Source: Isochrysis galbana (Eukaryota > Haptophyta > Isochrysidales > Isochrysidaceae). Taken from it: a stretch of 64,000 bases of DNA. The position numbers and the translations under genes were made by a program. Shown here in pieces: positions 29,563-40,302 of the stretch (position 1 is the stretch's first letter; every line of letters starts with the position of its first letter). The notes beneath the pieces were generated by a model. The model saw only the letters and a list, made by a program, of their open reading frames with translations. It searched no databases and had not been told where the DNA came from. The stretch covers positions 8,106,550 through 8,170,549 of the forward strand of contig CM030931.1 in assembly GCA_018136815.1 (NCBI GenBank), read 5' to 3'.

Positions 29563-32500
29563 TCAGCTCCCACAGGTGAAGATGCAGTCGAGATGGGCGT
29601 ACTTCTCAGGGTATAAATAGACGAAGGCACCGTGTGGCCAAGAGGAGCCGTCTTCCTCGGCGATTGTCTGGGCAGGCGCCAGCCACCAAAATTCATCTAC
29701 GCCACGGTCGCGCAGGGCTGGCATTGTGGCAGGATTGCACAGGCCCCGCTCGATCAGCGTCGCACGGAGCTTGGGGCCATCGGCAAAGAGGGGACCAGTC
29801 AATTTCTTGGGCCCAGCGAACATAAGAAGCGACGAGGTGTCGGCGCCCTCGCCTCCAGCGGACAGCGAGACCGCAGACACCCTCAGCACCTACAAAGCGG
29901 GCCGAGAAGAGAGGAGTCTTCGGCGAGGAGTTGCTGGGCGATCACGCAAGCCAGGAGCTGAGCCTCGAGTGAAGCCGGGCCCATGAAGGCCTTCACGTGG
30001 CCATATCCAAATGTTAAAGCTCGGCGAGGGTGACGACGCAAATGTGGACTATGCGACATGGCATCTTCCTACTCACCTCTGAGAAGTCATTGAAGTACAC
30101 AAAGGCTCCATTTACAACAGCTCTCTCCTCGGGGGTGTTAGGGATCAGGTTCGTACCTCTTGCCCCCGCCAAGGGAAACGCCCAAGCAAATAGTGCTGCA
30201 TCGGGAGGGACGGCGTTTGGCGATATCGGTCCCGTGTTGCCGGCCAAGAACTCCCTTCCGTCGGCGGAAACCAAGGGCATTGGTGGTGTGATACGGCCAA
30301 AAGAAGCGAAGCCGTTCTCTGCGACGCGTTCCAAGGAAGGGAGAGAGAGATCGACGCGATATGATGCCTTCCCAACCTATGCGAAAGATAGCAGTGAGAC
30401 GGTGCATCATGAGCATACACGGCTCCGAGAAAATAGCGGCGAGAATTACGTATGGTCATGAGGCCAAGGATAAAGACCCTCGACCCACGCACAGGCAGGG
30501 CCTACCTCGTAGTCGAATCCGAGCAAATCGGGCGACGAGAGGGCGGTGAGATGCAAGGAAAAGGGCGTGGGCAATGTTGGCTCCGTGACAAAGGCGGCGA
30601 CCGAAGCTGCCGTTTTTAGCATATGTTTCAATTGCACTGTTCGAGCGCGTGCCTGACAGCCAAGCGGCAGGCAAAGTTAGCATTCATTCATGCAAGGGGT
30701 GGATGGCGGCATAAGCTCACGAGGCATTGAGCCACGACATGGTGACCATGACCACTGACGCTGTCGAGACCGCGGCTAATCGCGTGCGCCAACGGTATGA
30801 AATGGGCTGCTCGCGGTAGGACTACCTGTGCGTCTCGTTGTAGCTGTTCAGCCTTAGCGTGGTGTTTCTGCGCCTCGCCGAGCACTTTACGGAGGGCATC
30901 GTCTTGGTTCGCATGCTCAAGCAGAAGGGGGTGCTGATGGATTTCGCCATACTGCTTGCGGTAGGAGGAGCAATACTTAGGATTTCAGGTTTCCCAACTC
31001 CAGTAGCCGCGCTGGACGAGGATACGGCGCCCCACAATGCTCAGCAAGCCGCTAGCATCCCGCAGTGCATGTTGGCGTGAAAACGCGTACAGATCTATGT
31101 AATGGACTACCGAACATGATTGGGTATCATCGGGAGCCTCACCTCAGCTAACGCCGCCTCATCATCAAGCTTGCGCATCATGTTGGCTGCGGAAATGAGG
31201 CTTTGGAATTCCAACTTAAGGAGCTCCAAATTCGGCCCTGCTCCTACGCCTACACCCGTCCCCACACCAGATACTCGTCTCGCTAGCGCAGCTCCGGGTC
31301 CGCTGCTTGGTGCGGCCGCCGCAATGCGCCATTCTGTAAGAATGCGCGCAGCGTGCCTGAAATAAACCCACGCGGCCTTCGTCAGCACCCGCCCCTCGGC
31401 AGTGAGGCCACCCTCCATCTTCCCAGGGTTTGTCTCGAGCCCTCGCTTATTCCAGTGCATATGGGCCTCCTTGGCCTGACGAGTGGACTCGACCGGCATG
31501 GAGTAAAACTTGATTTCATTGGCGGCGAAGCGCTGCATGATGCTCTCCATCTCCTGCTTCTGACGCGAAACTGCGAGTTTTTGACGAGAGAGTTCAGATT
31601 CAGCGTTCTTAGCGGCACGCTGCGCCTCGCGCAACTCAGTGCGGACCTTCTCCACCTCCCTCTCGAAGAAATGCACCTGGTGGTGCATGCAAGAAATGGT
31701 TGGTGGTGCGGGTGGGTGAACACTGTTTGGAGAGCTACACTTCAACTCCCACCATCCGGGCCGACCGTCCATACTTATATTCATTGAACTCCTGCCGAAA
31801 GGCGACATATGAAAACTCACTTCCTGAGAATGCAGCCTTTGTAATCGCTCATAGCCGGAAACTTCCTCCCGAAGGGCGGCCACGAGCTTCTCCGCGTCCT
31901 CCTTCATCCCCATTTCGAGGAGCAGCGCCCCTTCGAGCCGCTCTGCCGACGCCGCAGCCTCGGCCACCACCGCCTCGTACTTCTCGCGCCAAGAGTGAGC
32001 CAATCGCTCCGCCTCGAGAAGTTCGGAGCCATGGGAAGCTACAGCCGCTGCAAGGCGCTCTGCATGCTGGCTTGTAAGCGTTTTGCGCAGCAGCTCCGCC
32101 TGCCACAATTCCCAGTCAAGGCGAGAGTCTATGCGTGAGCTGGCATCGAATGTTTAGATAGAAGGCCTGCGCACTCAATTAAAGTGCGAGCGAATGGCAC
32201 GTACAACGACGAGTTGGCATACGCCTCACCTCCCTACGATGCTCGCTTTCCATCTTCGAGAGGGCTTCGATGTGGTTGCGCCTGGCCTCTTCTTCTGCCG
32301 TCTCCCGTTCCGCAAGAAGACGTCTAGTCTCCGCACGGCCCGATTCGAGAGCCTAAAGATGGGTGAAATGCGTACAATTCAGACGATGGGCGGCAGCGCT
32401 TGAGCAAGAACCAAATTTGCTCACGTCGGCTCTCAAGTCGAGAGGGAAAGTGGAATCCATGCGATGCCTCACCAAGCTCCAAGGCAGAAAACGCTGGCGA

Positions 32501-35500
32501 TCAGGTCCACAACTTGATGTGGCCATCTAGTTGCAGGCCGTATGACAAAGGTGCTACCCGCGAATATTCAGCGAGGAGGGCATGTTGGGCCGACAGAACC
32601 ATGGCTGAAATGCATGTGTGCCCTCCCACCTCAATGGCATTCCGAGATGCTTCTTGGGCTCGCAGCTCCGCCTCTGCCAATGCAGCCTCCACCCGCTCAC
32701 GTTCAGCCCGCTCGTGCCTCAACTCTTCTCGGGCAAGCTCCTCGGCCTCTCTCGACTCGACGGCCGCAGCGCGAGCTGCCGCAGCCGCGGCCGCTTGCGC
32801 GTCAGCTGCGGCGCGAGCGGCTGCCATCTTTTCCGTGGCTTCTCCCGCAGATAACTCCGCAGCCGCCGCCTTCTCGGCTGCGGCGGCCGCCGCCTCCTCA
32901 GCTCGGCGTTGGCGTTCGGCCGCCTCTTGGACACGAGCAGCTTCATCCTGCAACGCACACAGCATTTTGCGGCACTAAACTCAGCGGATACGATGCGCTG
33001 GACAAGCTCTATAAGTGCTTTCGCCTACAGCGTCCCACACACACCTCCCTTGCTTTTGCCAGCGCGGCCTCATTCTCAGCTCTTGATCGTTCGAGTTCCT
33101 CGGCCCGCGCCTTGCGCCTCGCAATCTCCTCTTCCATCGCCGCTCGAGTCGCCGCAAGCTCCTCGTCCTTCTGTCTTGCCGCTGCCTCCGCAGCCTATGA
33201 AAGCATGAATGGGAATGCAGATAGGGCAGGGGATGGCGAAATTTGGCGGGTTCACGGGATAAAAAGCAAAATTACCCGTCCGCGGGCATTTGATTCTCGA
33301 GACTACGGCCAGCGATGTACCTGCCGCCTTGCCTCTGCGTCGGTAGTGGCAGCTTCTGCAGCTGCAAGCATTGCTGCGTGCGCTTCCTCCCTCTCCCTTT
33401 CCATCTCCGCGAGCCGTGCGGCTTGCTCCGCCGACATGGCCTCCGCTTTTTCACGCCTCGCACGCTGTTCGATCTCACGCTTTTGGCGTAGCTCGGATGC
33501 CTTCTCAGCGAATTGAGCCTCAAGGCCAGCCGATCCGAACACCATCGTGCGGCCAAGCTGATACTCAGATGGTGGGAAACCAGCCTGTGTGGAAGAGACG
33601 GGCATAAGGCGACGGAGATGGCGCACGCCGGCAGTGCCCCGAACCCCCCCCCCCCCCCCCATAGAATCGGGACATGCTGTGCGATGCGCCATGTCGGCCA
33701 ACTGCCGCGGATGGCCCACCCTGCCGCGGTGTCTTTAACTTTCGGGGTCCTCACCAGTTGGGGTGAAGCGACCCTCTAACTATCTTCGTGCTCACCTGTT
33801 CCATGAGCTTTTTGACCATCGCCTTCCGCTCTGCTGGAGAACCGCCCCATGCCAGCCGCTGCTCTTCCAGCGTCATAAGATCTCTGAACTCGTCTAGCAT
33901 TGAGAGGAATGTCTTGCGGTATGGGTATCCGGCCTATTAGCAGCATGACAAGAATAAATATTAGCGAAGCCTGTGGCAGCTTCACTTCCGTAGCGTTGCA
34001 AGATGCCAGCTGACGTCGTTCAGAAAACATCGAGAAGGCCTTGGCGCGGGATCGCTCTCACCTGAGCCACCTTGGCTGCTGCCAAAACTCCGCATGACTG
34101 CAGTTGCGACCTCACCAGAGGCTCGTCGTATTGAAACGCGGCCCTAGCGTCGTTCGGCTTGATGCAACGTATAAAATGTTGTTCGGTCGCCTCAAGGGTG
34201 GAAGCTAGGCCGCGCATCGATGTCGAGAATTGCCGCGCCACCTCCTGCCGGCGTGCATCGGCCTCTCGCGCAAGAAAAAGGTCGCGCGCAAAATCCCATT
34301 TGGAGCTAGCCATTAGCATAGGCAGCTTGGAGTGAAGCTCATCTTTGTTTTTTTTTAAGAAGCCCTCTTCGCCCGGCGCGCGGCCCGTGTATGTCACGTC
34401 TCCAGCAAAATGACGAATGGTGAATTGGCGCCGAACATCACCACCAGAAATACCCTGCTTGGCCGAGTTTGCGGCCCCTCCCTTGCCCTCGGGCTTGAAA
34501 TACGCGGGGTGGTCCTTGAAACGCCTGTTGGGGCCAGTATGAGCGGCGTAGTTGAGAAATGATGTTCTCCCCACTCACGAGGACCACAATATGCTTTAGA
34601 TGGTTGAAAGGAGGTGCCATCATCAGGGTGTGACAGCGGGGCGATAGCACCACAGGTATGGTGAATAGCATGCGACGCTATTTGGCGCCTAGGGTGTTGG
34701 CAAGCTGCTGAGGATTGGGGCTTCTCGCGCCTATGCACAGTGTCAATGAAGCGGTCGTCGTCCGGAGGTTTTGGCAATGATGTCTCCTCGTTGAGAACCG
34801 TCAGGAGGCCGACCTCCGATCCAACACCTGCATTGCAGTACAATTCGATAACGGAAGAGGAAGCATCCTAGGGCGGCGAAAGCACACGCGACGTTGAATT
34901 CTACTTAGACCTACTATCGCACCGTTGGAAGCAAGCGCGCTCGAATGCGAGGGACTGGTGATGAGGTGCGTGGGCCATCGGCCAGGAAACCGAAATGTTG
35001 AGCTTAGAGCTTGAATCAGGCGACAGTACCTGCGCCCCTCCCGACGCTCCCTTCAAAGAGATGCAACACAGGTGCATTGTCTGGAGACTCGATGAGCTCT
35101 GTTCTAATGCCCTCGGACAAGAACTCAGCCTTGACCACCTCCACAGCCTCCGTGATGAATAGTGACTGCAGAAGCGAATGGGCTGAGAGTAAACAGACCA
35201 ACGTGTCAGATGGAGAGCCGTACCGTAGCGCGTGCGGCTTCTGAGGAAAGGGTCCTCATCACAGGCAGCTGTACCTGTAGTCTCTCGTTAGCATAATTGA
35301 TGAGTAGCTGCTCAAACCCGTTCACAGCAAATGCCTCCATGCCGAAAATGTCTAGCAAGCCGACGAAGTGTCCCGCGCTGCCTGCCGACCCACTGCCATT
35401 GCCGGCAGCGATATTCGCAGAAGAACAATTGGATTTGACAGCGCCACCGACGGCAGAGGCTAGAGCGAGGTTGGTGGTATCCACTAGCGTCATGAAGGTG

Positions 35501-37664
35501 AGCTCATAGATGGCCTTCGCAAGTGCGTCACGAGCCTCTGTTGCTTGCTCAACAGAGGAGCATAGCTCTAGCTCTTCGCCGGCGGTGTGCAGAGAGACGC
35601 GTGTAAGGGCTTCTTCGAGGGAAGGAACCTGAGACCAGAGCGAGAAGGATGTTGGTCGAAAGATAGATGGCGAGTTGGTTGTGCTGACAAGGTGTGATGG
35701 ACGCGATCACCCTCAGGATCACCCCGCATTAGGGTTTGGGTGTTAGGGGCCGAGGTACGCACCTGGACACCAAGCAATTCCGCTACCGCCTCCAGCGTCC
35801 TTCTCGATTGCGATGCGACTCTTGCAGCCGCCTCACCCCGCCCGCGCGACTGGCCAACCGCGTTCATGTCCTCCTCAAAATCGACGTTTCCAAGGAGCAG
35901 CACAGCGGCCGCACACCTCCATACGGAAGGCGGCCCATTTTCACCAGCATGCATTGCGGCCACCGCCATCGATTCGGAGCGAGTGCGAGCTGGACTGCGG
36001 GGAGAGAGCAGCCCACTCTTCCCTCCCGTATCGGCTGTGGCTGTGGATCGGCGCGTAGGTGGAGGGCTTTGGTAGGCCGCATCAGCATGGCCGTCTGGCT
36101 GGGGCTCGCCTTTGCCCCCCTGAACGTCAAAATATGCTTCCCCGTCTCTTGCACGTATCCCAGGCTGCTTTTCGCCATCCCGACTCTGGCCTGCAGCCAC
36201 CGCGTACATGGAGACGAGCGCCGCGTCGGTCTGCAAAAAGGCGCGCGCGTCATCCACACCTTGCAGACTCAGCAACGGTTTCCCGTCACCCGCCGATCGC
36301 AAGTAGCGGAAGCGCCCGGCGAGTGAAGGCCCTCCGAAGGCGTCCTTTGAGCAATCCAAGCCATGAAATGCCCCCGGAGCACCATCTGCTCCTTCCGACG
36401 AATTCTCTCCATCACAGCATGTCTTACTCTCGTATTGAGCCGTAGAGTCACCACCGGTATGAATCGCTTTGCCATCCCCCAACCCGGCATCTTTCTCGGT
36501 CAGTCTCAACTTGCGACGAACCTCCACCGGCGCGGCGCAAAGCATGTGCAACGCATGGAAGTTGCGCTCCCCGGCCTCGTGCTTTGCGACCCGGCACTTT
36601 TCCAGGAGGTAAACCTCCACCTTGCCTCCTCTCAAGCGCGATTCAGCACTGAAGTCGAGTTTGAGCAGCTTGCCGAAACGCGAGGAATTGTCATTGCGCA
36701 GGGTGCGTGCCTGTGTAAAGAAACATGGAACGTATCGTCAAGTATAGTTTCTTGTGCACGGCGCGAATACATATCCGATTCGGCGAAGGAAGTGGCAGTA
36801 TTGCCTGCCCAACCGATGCGATATACGCCGTTTAACCCCATCCCCAAAGGCCAAAGCGCCAATCGACGTGCTGTGCCCTGCACACCCAACCCTCCTCATA
36901 TCCGCTTTAATTGGCCACCGACACATGCTGGCTGTACTCACGTTGCCAAAGGCTTCCAGAATCGGAGATGACGCGCTGATCGCTGACTTGACGGCCTTGC
37001 CGAGTGCCGAGTCACCCCCTCGCTCCGCACCGGCATCGGCAGCGGTGAGATACTTGGTAAGGTGCTTGCAGGTCTCTGTCTTACCAGCTCCAGACTCCCC
37101 GTTGATGACCACCGACTGATTGCGTGTTGCCGCTGCAAGAAAGACCTTGTACGCTACCTGGTAGACGTGCGGAGCAGGCGCCACACGAACCGACTGGTTC
37201 TGTTCGATGGCCTTGGCACCGTACGTCTCTTCGAGCCAGTTCACATCGTTCTCGAACGGGTTGAGCACCACCAGCACACGTCCAGCCCTTGAGTAGATCT
37301 CACGCCGCATGTATCGCGAGCGGATCAGCGCAAGCAGCGAGGGCTCGTTGAGGTGAGAAAGCTGCGCTGCGTCGTCGGGCGCCTCCTGTGTCACAGGATT
37401 AGCGGCGATGAGCGCCGAAGGCGGCACCCTCACGCGCGGCCCGTCAGACCTTCTCGAGCGTAGCTCACCACCGTCTGCTCGCTCGCACTCGCACTCGCAC
37501 AAATGGACCACGTGCCTTTCTCCGTCTGTCTCTCCGTCGTCGTGAGCGCGGACAAAGGAGGAGCCGTGGGCGACAGCCTCGATCTCACCGCGGTCTTTCG
37601 ATGATGCCTTGGAGGCACCACGCGCCGCATCAAGGGCCTCGAGGCTGAGCCATACGTGCCGCAT
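29563..37664 (-). CDS. myosin heavy chain with coiled-coil tail and novel C-terminal domain, 17 exons
   Basis: Exons (upper to lower): 37664-36942, 36710-35763, 35628-35275, 35165-35030, 34827-34731, 34524-34062, 33933-33796, 33584-33321, 33194-33045, 32947-32630, 32352-32238, 32128-31821, 31676-31143, 30954-30826, 30652-30506, 30376-30077, 29889-29563. All phases close, giving 1816 residues. Motor hallmarks: P-loop GESGAGKTE (about 189-197), switch [10 protein letters not shown] with YLLEKCRV, switch II LDIFGME (normally DIxGFE; Met replaces Phe), [35 protein letters not shown] and GYPYRKTF. A loop of about 75 residues is inserted before [10 protein letters not shown]. No IQ motif is evident after the converter. 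An Ala/Glu/Arg-rich coiled coil spans about 980-1555. Residues 1560-1816 are globular and unrecognised, with two GAFVY(F/L) motifs. The fifth intron needs a GC donor, as phase demands. The class is unclear. It acts on actin; the tail probably dimerises. Confidence 0.85.
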
Positions 37665-37705
37665 CCCCTCGAGCACAGCCTGCTTTGCGCCCACTCCCCT
37701 TCCTC

Positions 37706-37717
37706 TCTCTCTCTCTT

Positions 37718-37752
<35 letters not shown>

Positions 37753-37829
37753 CCTCTCTCTCCCTCTCTCTCCCTCCCTCTCTCTCTCTCTCCCTCTCCC
37801 TCTCTCCCTCTCTCTCTCTCTCTCTTTCC

Positions 37830-37892
<63 letters not shown>

Positions 37893-37910
37893 CCCCCCCC
37901 CCCCCCCCTC
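37706..37910 (+). repeat. (CT)n/(C)n tract upstream of the myosin gene
   Basis: A pyrimidine tract of about 205 bp ends in a run of C. It starts 42 bp upstream of the myosin ATG, so any 5' UTR would read GA-rich. Confidence 0.95.
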
Positions 37911-38234
37911 AGGGCCAGTGGGGGTCGTCCGGCCCAAAATAGAAGAAAAGGAGAAGGGAGAAGAGAGAGAGATAGAGAGGAAACCTCTCGGTGAGGGGCA
38001 CGAAATAGTTTTGTAGGAGGCGGCGAGAACATCTACTTTATGTGGAGAGAAATGAAGAGAGCTGCTCAGTGAGAAGAAGGCAAAGACGAGAAATGAGTTA
38101 CTTTGTTACTTTACACTCTCAGATTTTGCAAGAGACGTTCTCCATCTCATCCTCGATGTAGATGATACTCTAACTTTAGTAGGAGTGTTTGTGCCGGCGG
38201 CAAGCGGTGGAAGCCGCAAAGGCGGGAACAGCCG
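37911..38234. other. promoter-side flank of the myosin gene
   Basis: Purine-rich at 37935-38005, then mixed sequence. I see no gene and no TATA-like element I would trust. Confidence 0.35.
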
Positions 38235-38640
38235 AGCTATGATCTATCAGACATTTTCCCGCCAGCAACAATCAACGAACCTTCTTCGACCGCGTCAGCT
38301 GCCGGCTCGATCGAACGGCCCTCTGCCTGTGAGCCTATAGTCATCGCGTGTTCGACAATCGTCGCATATCGAGCCCGTGGTCATGATCGATCCCTCAGGT
38401 GTAGAATCGAAGTCGACGCGTCCCGCGCCGGGCCCGCCAAAGGGGCCCAAGGCCCCTCCTCCTACAGAAGCGGGCCTCCTGCCCGCTCTGCCCACCACCA
38501 CTCCCGAAGACCGCGCCTCCTCAGAGTCTCCGAGCTTGCGGCTAGCGCCGCCTATCGCCCATTCGAGGCCGGTGCCGCGCCTCCATCACCACCCCCATCG
38601 CCCTCCGATGCTGTGGAGAGCGGGCATGAGCCCGCTCTCA
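38235..38640 (+). repeat. gag-N fragment plus inverted dispersed repeat
   Basis: 38235-38360 encodes a diverged copy of the gag N-terminus at 27415 (SYDLSDIFPPAT to IVIACST). 38390-38520 (TCGACGCGTCCCGCGCCGGG, then the AGAAGCGGGCCTCCTGCCCG region) is the reverse complement of about 51600-51725. Both are retroelement debris. Confidence 0.6.
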
Positions 38641-38734
38641 CTGAAATCTGCATTGAAGAGGCTGTTGATGTTGAGGCTTGAGGCTTATCCTAGTGTGAGT
38701 GTGAGTGTGAGCTAGTGTGATTGGGGATTGGGAT

Positions 38735-39508
38735 CCTACATGGGAGATACGGGCCATCGGCCCCCCAGATACGGTAGATACGGCTGTATCTGGGTCAACT
38801 CCCAGATACGGCCAGATACAGTGTTAGATACAAATACAGTCCACATAGGGGGGGGGGGGTACGCGGCGCGCGTAGGAGGCGCGGCGCGCGCGCAGGAGGC
38901 CGCGCAGCCCAGTGATGGTGAATCAGTTCGTCAGCTGACACCAACTTCGAGCTAACACTGACATCTGACATCAGTAGCAGTAGCTGATGTCAGCTGATGA
39001 GGTCCATCAGCTGACATCACCTCAAACAGCAGAATATCAGCATATCAGCTGATATCAGTCACCTGTGTCTTTGCTGCAAATGTAAATACGACAAATCGCC
39101 ACTTCCGTACGATAACTGGCCCCTAGCGGCTCAGGTGACTATTACCTTGCATAGACTGGTGCTGGGCACGAGTTCGAACTCCCAGTGCATTCATTTTCAT
39201 TTTCTGCATTTTTTCTTTGGCTGTAGAAAGTGAAGGGGACTGCATGTTCTGTTTTCTCCCCGCTCCAAGCTGCTGACAACTGATAACTGACATCAGTTGT
39301 CAGCTCGAGGTGAACTGATACTACGCGCAAAACGCCTATTTTAACGCGCAAAACGCCTATTTTAACGGTAGAAGCACAGTTATAATGGTAAAATTGTCAT
39401 TTTAAGTCTAGAAGTGGTGTGTATCCTGGTCTAGGGCTCCCCCAGATACAGTAGATACAGCTGTATCTGGCCCCTCCCCCAGATACAGTATCCTGTATCT
39501 CCCATCTA
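38735..39508. mobile_element. 774-bp palindromic MITE-like element
   Basis: It is flanked by GGATTGGGAT on both sides (38725-38734 and 39509-39518). The ends are imperfect inverted repeats built from AGATACAG/AGATACGG units: left ATGGGAGATACGG...CAGATACGGTAGATACGGCTG, right (inverted) ATGGGAGATACAGG...CAGATACAGCTGTATCTAC. The centre (38930-39060) is packed with CTGATRTCAGCTGACATCA palindromes, and 39325-39365 holds a 21-bp CGCAAAACGCCTATTTTAA duplication. There is no coding capacity. A 9-10-bp duplication is Mutator-like, but the termini are not diagnostic. Confidence 0.62.
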
Positions 39509-39518
39509 GGATTGGGAT

Positions 39519-40302
39519 TGAGATTGAAATTGGTTGGGGTTGGGGCTACGTACTACGTATGTGATGTATGTGCTATGTGCTATGTGCTATCCCAATGCCA
39601 CTCGCAAACCTATGTAGTATTTTATATTTTATGCCGCGAGCGGGTTGCCCGTTGCCCGGCGTGTGTGTGAACTGAACATGAACATGAACGTTGGAAAGAA
39701 ACACACACACCCTTCCCCTCATTTCTTCAACGAAATAGTGCCCAATCCAAATCCCCAATGCCAATGTACTTTTATCGGACGAGCATTGGCATTGGCATTG
39801 GGAAAGTATGAGTAGGAATGTAGGAATAGGAATAGACAATAGACTATTGACGCCGTGTGCACATTTTGTACCGTGGGGGGGCACCGCGGGGTAGGTTTGG
39901 CGCCAACCCCACCCACCGACGTGAGGGGTGGGGGGGGGGGGGGGCAGAGAGATCCCCTACGACTCACGGGAGCCCGTGGAGAATGGGGTCCGTTTTCTGA
40001 AAAGGCGGGAGAGTTGCGAGAATAGTAGACAGGGGGTGAAAGTCGGGCATGAGGACTCAGACGAGTCCAACGGGTTCCTTCATATATGATGGAATGGGAC
40101 GTCAGAAAGAGAAGTGAATCGAGAGGGAGAGGATAAGAAATGAACCCGGGGGGCTGTCGAGCCAGCACTCTTCAAGTAGAGAGGCGAGAAGAGAGAGCGC
40201 GCTGTCTCCCTCCCTCCCTCCCTACCTACCTACCTCCATTCCTCCCTCTCTTTCTCGCTCGCTCGTTCTCCCACAGCTTCACCGCAGTCCACTGCGGGCG
40301 GG
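39519..40302. other. intergenic upstream of the DOT1-like gene
   Basis: AT-richer sequence with GATTGGGATTG repeats, several CCAATGCC words and a CTCCCTCC/CTAC tract at about 40207-40262 just before the gene. No ORF with a recognisable product. Confidence 0.4.
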
